From Sphaerosporella brunnea (lineage: Eukaryota > Ascomycota > Pezizomycetes > Pezizales > Pyronemataceae), in contig VXIS01000514.1 in the NCBI GenBank assembly GCA_008704415.1, positions 1-23,151 on the forward strand: 23,151 nucleotides of DNA, in the 5' to 3' direction. Positions 19,587-23,151 of the stretch are shown here, piece by piece. Below the pieces are notes generated by a model, which was not told the origin of the DNA, made no database searches, and saw nothing but the letters and a program-made list of their open reading frames with translations. The position numbers were made by a program, and so were the translations under genes. How positions within the stretch are numbered: position 1 is the first letter of the stretch; the number at the start of each line of letters is the position of its first letter.

Positions 19587-21362
19587 ATGGCGAGGATATC
19601 AGTGAGAAAGCGAGTTCTTGACCGGCTCCAGCTGGTGCACAAGGCCTATCAGCATCGCATAGAGACGAGGAAAAAATTAAGGTGGGCAAAGGAGAGGGAT
19701 TCAGAGGGCGAATGGACGCAGTGGGGGAGCAAGACATCATCTAGCGATAGCGACTCCTCCAGCGAGAGCGACTCTTCCAGCAAAAGCGACTCCTCCAGCG
19801 ACTCCTCCAGCAACTTCTCCAGCGACTCCTCCAGCGACTCCTCCAGCAACAGTGACTCCTCCAGCGAGAGCGACTCCTCCAGCAAAAGCGACTCCTCCAG
19901 TGAAAGCGACTCCTCCAGTGAAAGCAACTTTTCCAGCAAAAGCGACTCCTCCAGCAACTCCTCCAGCGACTCCTCCAGCGACTCAGATAGCGATACTCTT
20001 CTGGAAAGCAACACCGAATCGGACGCCGAGACAGACGCCGAGACAGATGCCGAGACAGAGAGTGAGGACTCCGATGAAGTGATGCTTGAGCGTGATACGG
20101 ACATCGATAGCCTGAGCGAAGACTTCAAGTTAAAGTGCCGAGCGCGAAAGCTACAAATTCTTATACTGCGATTGTCAAAAATTCGCTATTGGGAGTCACG
20201 GCAGACAAAAGACAGATATGCAAAGGCGTTGACTATTCACACCTGGTTTCATCAGCCATGGTTTGATATTCCAAGGGTTTTTCGCGGATTTTTCAGGATG
20301 GACCGCGATGCATTTGAGGCTTTGCTTGCACGAATAGAAAATCATCCAATATTTTTCAACAAAAGTCACGGAGCTCAACAGACTCCAGTTCGCTACCAGC
20401 TGGCGGTATTTCTTTACCGTCTTGGAGCCAAAGGAATGGGTGATACAGAGCTACATTCGGCCACTGCGCTTGGGATTGGAGAAGGAACGGTACGCAACTT
20501 CACCGCAAGAGTTCTGACGGCAGTTCTATCTTTGCGAGAGGAAATGATCCAGTGGCCTACAGCGGAGGAAAAGGCAGCGATGAAGCAAAGGATTTGTGCA
20601 GCCTCGCGGGGGGTTTTCCCAAATTGTGTGGGTTTTATCGATGGCACCTTTATTACGCTTCTTTACGCACCTCTTCAGGATTGGTACTTCTACTTTAATC
20701 GCAAATCCTCCTACGCCTTGAACGCCTTGGTTGTTTGTTCCGACCAGTACAGAATTACGTATGTACGAGCTGGAGACACATCTGCTGTGCACGACGCTAC
20801 TGTTTTCGAAAATACTCATCTCGCCATCAATCCGAACACCTTCTTTGAGGACGGCGAATATCTCATTGGGGACTCTGCCTATTCTGTCAATGATCGCATG
20901 ATTGCTCCGTTCAAAATGCCCCGAGCAGACGCTGCAGTATGCAAACAATTCAACTCTACTTTAAGCTCACAGCGTATTGCAATTGAGCATGTTTTTGGAC
21001 AGCTTAAAGCTCGATTCCCATCGATTACTGCAGTTTCCACAAGAATTTCCGGCTTAAAATCACATAAGGCAGTAGTTGACTGGTTTGAAGCTGCTTGTAT
21101 ATTGCACAACTTTTTGCTCACGACTGAGGAGCTTGCTTGGGATAGCACAGAGGATTTGGATATGGCAAAGGAGCATCAAAGGCTTGTTCAGGAGGCAGCT
21201 GAAGCGGAGGCGGCTAGAGTGGAGCAAGAGGCGGAGGAAGCTAGAAAGGCAGCGGAGGAGGTGACAGGTAGGCCAGTACGCAGGCGACGTGTGGCTCTTC
21301 GGAAGAAAAAAGATCATCTGCGTGAAACACTGTTAAACTGTATGATAAAACAACACATATAA
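19587..21362 (+). CDS. PIF/Harbinger transposase (DDE_Tnp_4), intact, with Ser/Asp/Glu-rich insert
   Basis: A single open frame of 591 aa starts at ATG 19587 (MARISVRKRVLDRLQLVHKAYQ). Residues 51-164 are a strongly biased SDSSSESDSSSK-type tract grading into TDAETDAETESEDSDE. The usual family body follows: WFDIPRVFRGFFRMDRDAFEALL, a predicted helix-turn-helix around LGIGEGTVRNFTARV, then the catalytic core with CVGFIDGTFI (Asp352), SAVHDATVF (Asp403), LIGDSAYS (Asp429) and IEHVFGQLKARFP (Glu467). DWFEAACILHNFL closes the core. The C-terminus is a charged coiled coil (EAAEAEAARVEQEAEEARK) followed by basic RRRR and KKK clusters. The frame is uninterrupted and the DDE residues are all present, so it may be functional. 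It would excise and insert the element at short TTA/TAA-like targets, usually with a partner protein. Confidence 0.93.
   Translation: MARISVRKRVLDRLQLVHKAYQHRIETRKKLRWAKERDSEGEWTQWGSKTSSSDSDSSSESDSSSKSDSSSDSSSNFSSDSSSDSSSNSDSSSESDSSSKSDSSSESDSSSESNFSSKSDSSSNSSSDSSSDSDSDTLLESNTESDAETDAETDAETESEDSDEVMLERDTDIDSLSEDFKLKCRARKLQILILRLSKIRYWESRQTKDRYAKALTIHTWFHQPWFDIPRVFRGFFRMDRDAFEALLARIENHPIFFNKSHGAQQTPVRYQLAVFLYRLGAKGMGDTELHSATALGIGEGTVRNFTARVLTAVLSLREEMIQWPTAEEKAAMKQRICAASRGVFPNCVGFIDGTFITLLYAPLQDWYFYFNRKSSYALNALVVCSDQYRITYVRAGDTSAVHDATVFENTHLAINPNTFFEDGEYLIGDSAYSVNDRMIAPFKMPRADAAVCKQFNSTLSSQRIAIEHVFGQLKARFPSITAVSTRISGLKSHKAVVDWFEAACILHNFLLTTEELAWDSTEDLDMAKEHQRLVQEAAEAEAARVEQEAEEARKAAEEVTGRPVRRRRVALRKKKDHLRETLLNCMIKQHI
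19738..20072 (+). repeat. Imperfect GACTCCTCCAGC repeats coding for the Ser/Asp tract
   Basis: Units built from GACTCCTCCAGC with interspersed GAGAGC, AAAAGC or AACTTC run from about 19738 to 19990, followed by three tandem copies of an 12-bp GAGACAGACGCC-type unit up to about 20072. All are in-frame expansions, and the codon use is far more monotonous than in the rest of the gene. Confidence 0.85.
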
Positions 21363-21474
21363 ATACAATATAACTTTTAGTTTTCTCTTTTCCTTGCTTC
21401 TCCTAGCCAGCCCTTCCTTCCCCCCTCCGCCAGTCTTACCGCCGTCCGACTCCCCTCCACCTCACTAGCCTTTC

Positions 21475-22239
21475 CTACTCCTCTGCCTCCGCAGCTGCCC
21501 CTGATGGCTTCTCCACCACACTTGTTTCTCTCATATGCTGTTCCATCGTTTCAGTCCCTTCTGACTGCTGTCCTGCCTCCAAGATGTTCTGTGACCTCAA
21601 CTTTGCAAGCTTCAGCTCAACTTTTGCTTTGCGCATGGCCAGCTTTGCCAGCTTAACCTGCGTCTTGTTGTCATTTTTTTTCTGGCGCAATTCGTCCTTT
21701 TTCTCACGCCTTTTTTCCGCCTCAATGTTCCGCTTCTCTTCCGCAGCTACCCTCGCCCTTTTCAAAGCAATATTCTCCCGTGCAATCTCCAGTTCCTCTC
21801 TCTGCATATCCTCGAGAACCTCTTCCACTGTCTTTTTCTTTTTAGATATAGCCTTCCGACCATTGATTGAGCCAGTAGGTTTGCCCCTCTTCAACGCATT
21901 CGGATTTTTTGCACCGCCAGTTGCAGGGTGAACATCGTCAAAGTCAAACTCATCATCCTCAATATTCTTCTTCTCTTCCTCCTCATCATCGCTGATAATC
22001 ATAGCTTCCGGGCCCTTGTGAACTTTGCCTTTTACTATAAGCAAACTTTGTGGTCCACCTTGCTCAGAAACATATGGCGGTGTGTAAGAGAGATCGCTGT
22101 GTGGGTTAGCATGCAGCCAGCAACCTTTGCGGGAGTTTGTTTCTTCGTACCGGTCAAGAATATCGCACATTACTTCATAATGAGGACATTGCTCGTCTAA
22201 CCAAGCTAGCTTGATGTCACGGGTATGGTCACGTGACAT
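21475..22239 (-). CDS. Harbinger accessory protein, probably N-terminally truncated
   Basis: 254 aa on the minus strand, convergent with the transposase gene. The N-terminus (AWLDEQCPHYEVMCDILDRY) resembles the last helix of the Myb/SANT-like domain found in the second protein of Harbinger elements, without the rest of that domain. Residues about 75-102 are AMIISDDEEEEKKNIEDDEFDFDD: a hydrophobic patch followed by acids, like a SUMO-interacting motif. A basic segment (SINGRKAISKKKKT) could be a nuclear signal. Residues about 135-225 are a long, highly charged coiled coil (EELEIARENIALKRARVAAEEKRNIEAEKRREKK). In this superfamily the partner protein brings the transposase to the nucleus or to DNA; that role is inferred here. 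The start at 22239 is preceded by an in-frame stop within a few codons and coincides with a change of sequence type, so the true 5' end may have been lost. Confidence 0.7.
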   Translation of the reverse strand: MSRDHTRDIKLAWLDEQCPHYEVMCDILDRYEETNSRKGCWLHANPHSDLSYTPPYVSEQGGPQSLLIVKGKVHKGPEAMIISDDEEEEKKNIEDDEFDFDDVHPATGGAKNPNALKRGKPTGSINGRKAISKKKKTVEEVLEDMQREELEIARENIALKRARVAAEEKRNIEAEKRREKKDELRQKKNDNKTQVKLAKLAMRKAKVELKLAKLRSQNILEAGQQSEGTETMEQHMRETSVVEKPSGAAAEAEE

Positions 22240-22365
22240 GTGCTCTTAGTAGTCAGCTAGGGAATAGAATAGAGTCTGCATAGTGATCGCTTCAAGAGCA
22301 CGTGATAGCCGGGTGGCTCCGGATCATAGTAGCTAGCTTGAGTGACGCTGTGGAAGAACTCGGAG

Positions 22366-22438
22366 ATCGGGTGCCTCAGATAGGACGCTATCTGAGAAGA
22401 GAACCCGATTCGGAGATGACAATAGTATAGGCTATTGT
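22366..22438. repeat. Cluster of stem-loops
   Basis: CTCAGATAG (22375-22383) and CTATCTGAG (22388-22396) form a perfect 9-bp stem around a GACG loop. ATCGGGT (22366-22372) and ACCCGAT (22403-22409) can extend it as an outer stem. A second hairpin follows, ACAATAG/CTATTGT (22419-22438). Confidence 0.7.
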
Positions 22439-22703
22439 TAGAGCTCTTCCGAGATATCTTCGTTGACCTACCTGTTCCGGGAACTAGCATGACGATCGGA
22501 GGGGTCAGGAGTGATCAACCGGAAGGCGTTGAGCCGAAAAAGGGAAGAATCACTCGGCCTAGAACCTCCATAGTAAGTATGGTTGTCGCGTAAGGCATGC
22601 GACGCAGAAGATCGGGAGATGGAGCCAATGGGGCTGAGCATCTACCTGCGACACGAGAATACGACCCTGGTAGAAGTGGGGTATTCCGGGTGCGACCCAT
22701 ATC

Positions 22704-22739
22704 TATGACTCATGATTTGAAATCAAAGAGTGAGTCATA
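22704..22739. repeat. Hairpin TATGACTCA / TGAGTCATA
   Basis: A perfect 9-bp inverted repeat (22704-22712 and 22731-22739) around an 18-nt loop that itself contains GATTTGAAATC. The arms contain TGACTCA, the core site of AP-1/Gcn4-type bZIP factors, once on each strand, so it could be regulatory as well as structural. Confidence 0.6.
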
Positions 22740-22860
22740 GGAAGGTGGGGCGATCTCTGTGCGCGCCTTGACGCCCACAGTCGTAGAGACTGTCGGAAAG
22801 CCAGCAAGGAGTGAAGGCTGAGTATTACTCAGGGAGACGGTAGTCTCTGGAGCGGCGTTC

Positions 22861-22868
22861 TACTATAA
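22861..22868 (+). promoter_or_regulatory. TATA-like box in the putative retroelement leader
   Basis: CTATAAG sits inside the small palindrome CTACTATAAGTAG (22860-22872), about 210 bp upstream of the open frame at 23077. If used, transcription would start near 22890-22900. Confidence 0.35.
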
Positions 22869-23076
22869 GTAGGATTGCTTCCGCCGAGAGAACCCCTTTA
22901 TCTTCAGCAACAAGAACCATTAGTGTCCACCCGACAGAATAGCCCTTAAAATTCTATTGTTTAGGATTTTGCAAGTCAGTTTCCCAAAGTCACGGGTTCA
23001 ATTCCACGCCTCTCTGGTAGACAGAGCCGCGTTACATCAGAATTTTAAGAATTCCTGTCGCCTGGCATCCTCAATA

Positions 23077-23151
23077 ATGGCATCTATCACCATCGAGCCG
23101 ACCCCCCAGGTTCCGCTCCTCGAGTGGAACCCCCAGCAGTATCCCGAGGCC
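23077..23151 (+). CDS. Partial open frame at window end, possible Gag start
   Basis: ATG at 23077 in the context AATAATGGCA opens a frame still open at the window end (25 codons: MASITIEPTPQVPLLEWNPQ and on). The short polar/proline N-terminus and its position after a TATA-containing structured leader fit the beginning of a retrotransposon Gag, but 25 residues are too few to assign a family. Confidence 0.35.
   Translation, partial: MASITIEPTPQVPLLEWNPQQYPEA

Larger units (their letters stand above)
19245..22239. mobile_element. PIF/Harbinger-type DNA transposon, left end visible, right end missing
   Basis: The segment carries the two convergent genes expected of this superfamily: a DDE_Tnp_4 transposase (19587-21362, +) and an accessory protein gene (21475-22239, minus), separated by 112 bp. 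A candidate left tip is GGGGTCCTC at 19245, preceded by TTA, which fits the three-base TTA/TAA target preference of the superfamily. Subterminal GGCTGAC motifs follow. No inverted counterpart of the tip or of the motifs is present in 22240-23151, so the right end is truncated, displaced or outside the window. Confidence 0.7.
22239..22936 (+). mobile_element. Possible LTR (or 5' leader) of a retrotransposon
   Basis: The sequence type changes at about 22239. From there to 23076 there is no coding character, but there are many hairpins and a TATAA motif (22861-22868). The segment from TGTGCTC (22239) to CCGACA (22936) has TG...CA ends of the sort expected of an LTR (698 bp) and is followed 140 bp later by an open frame. 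No second copy lies in the window and I could not identify a primer-binding site, so this is a hypothesis. Confidence 0.3.

Noticed and set aside
22944..23016. Possible tRNA gene, because GGTTCAATTCC (22995-23005) looks like a B box
   Set aside because: The T stem pairs at only two or three of five positions, no acceptor stem can be formed with the upstream sequence, and no D-arm A box lies at the right distance.

Overview
The window looks like accessory DNA from a filamentous ascomycete (Pezizomycotina). The host-type genes carry several 48-69 nt GT-AG introns with fungal CTAAC/CTGAC-like branch sites. The gene content (a membrane-anchored AAL-type lectin, a PTH11-like rhodopsin-domain receptor and a secreted S10 carboxypeptidase) is typical of that group. 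The species cannot be named from the sequence alone.

Layout: 644-2183 (+) encodes a type II membrane protein with six fucose-lectin-like repeats. 3624-5285 (+) encodes an unrecognised, probably nuclear protein with in-frame internal repeats. 5286-9201 has no convincing intact gene but holds a 228-bp foldback element (6024-6251) and a Tc1/mariner-type transposase fossil (about 6510-6890, minus). 9202-10660 (+) is a five-exon seven-helix receptor gene. 11330-12121 (minus) is an NAD(P)-binding SDR/NmrA-like gene with an apparently lost start codon and three frameshifts. 12339-13129 (minus) is a 3' fragment of a DDE transposase that still has a spliceable intron. 13573-14667 is bounded by inverted repeats of about 75-90 bp. 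14902-16917 (minus) is an intact five-exon serine carboxypeptidase gene with a likely 5'UTR intron and TATA box.

The right third is built from mobile DNA. 17133-18036 has the structure of a LINE-type retroposition: a 14-bp exact target-site duplication around an insert with a poly(A) tail, on the minus strand. From about 19245 a PIF/Harbinger element carries an intact DDE transposase (19587-21362, +) with a long Ser/Asp/Glu-rich region, and a convergent accessory protein gene (21475-22239, minus). Its left end has repeated GGCTGAC motifs, but no counterpart is visible on the right. There the sequence changes at about 22239 into a structured, TATA-containing segment followed by an open reading frame (23077 onward), perhaps the 5' part of an LTR retrotransposon inserted into the Harbinger element.

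The host genes do not form an evident pathway or cluster. The intact lectin, receptor and secreted peptidase all act at the cell surface or outside the cell. The most informative content is the layered transposon history. All exon structures are read from splice signals and reading-frame continuity and have no transcript support here.
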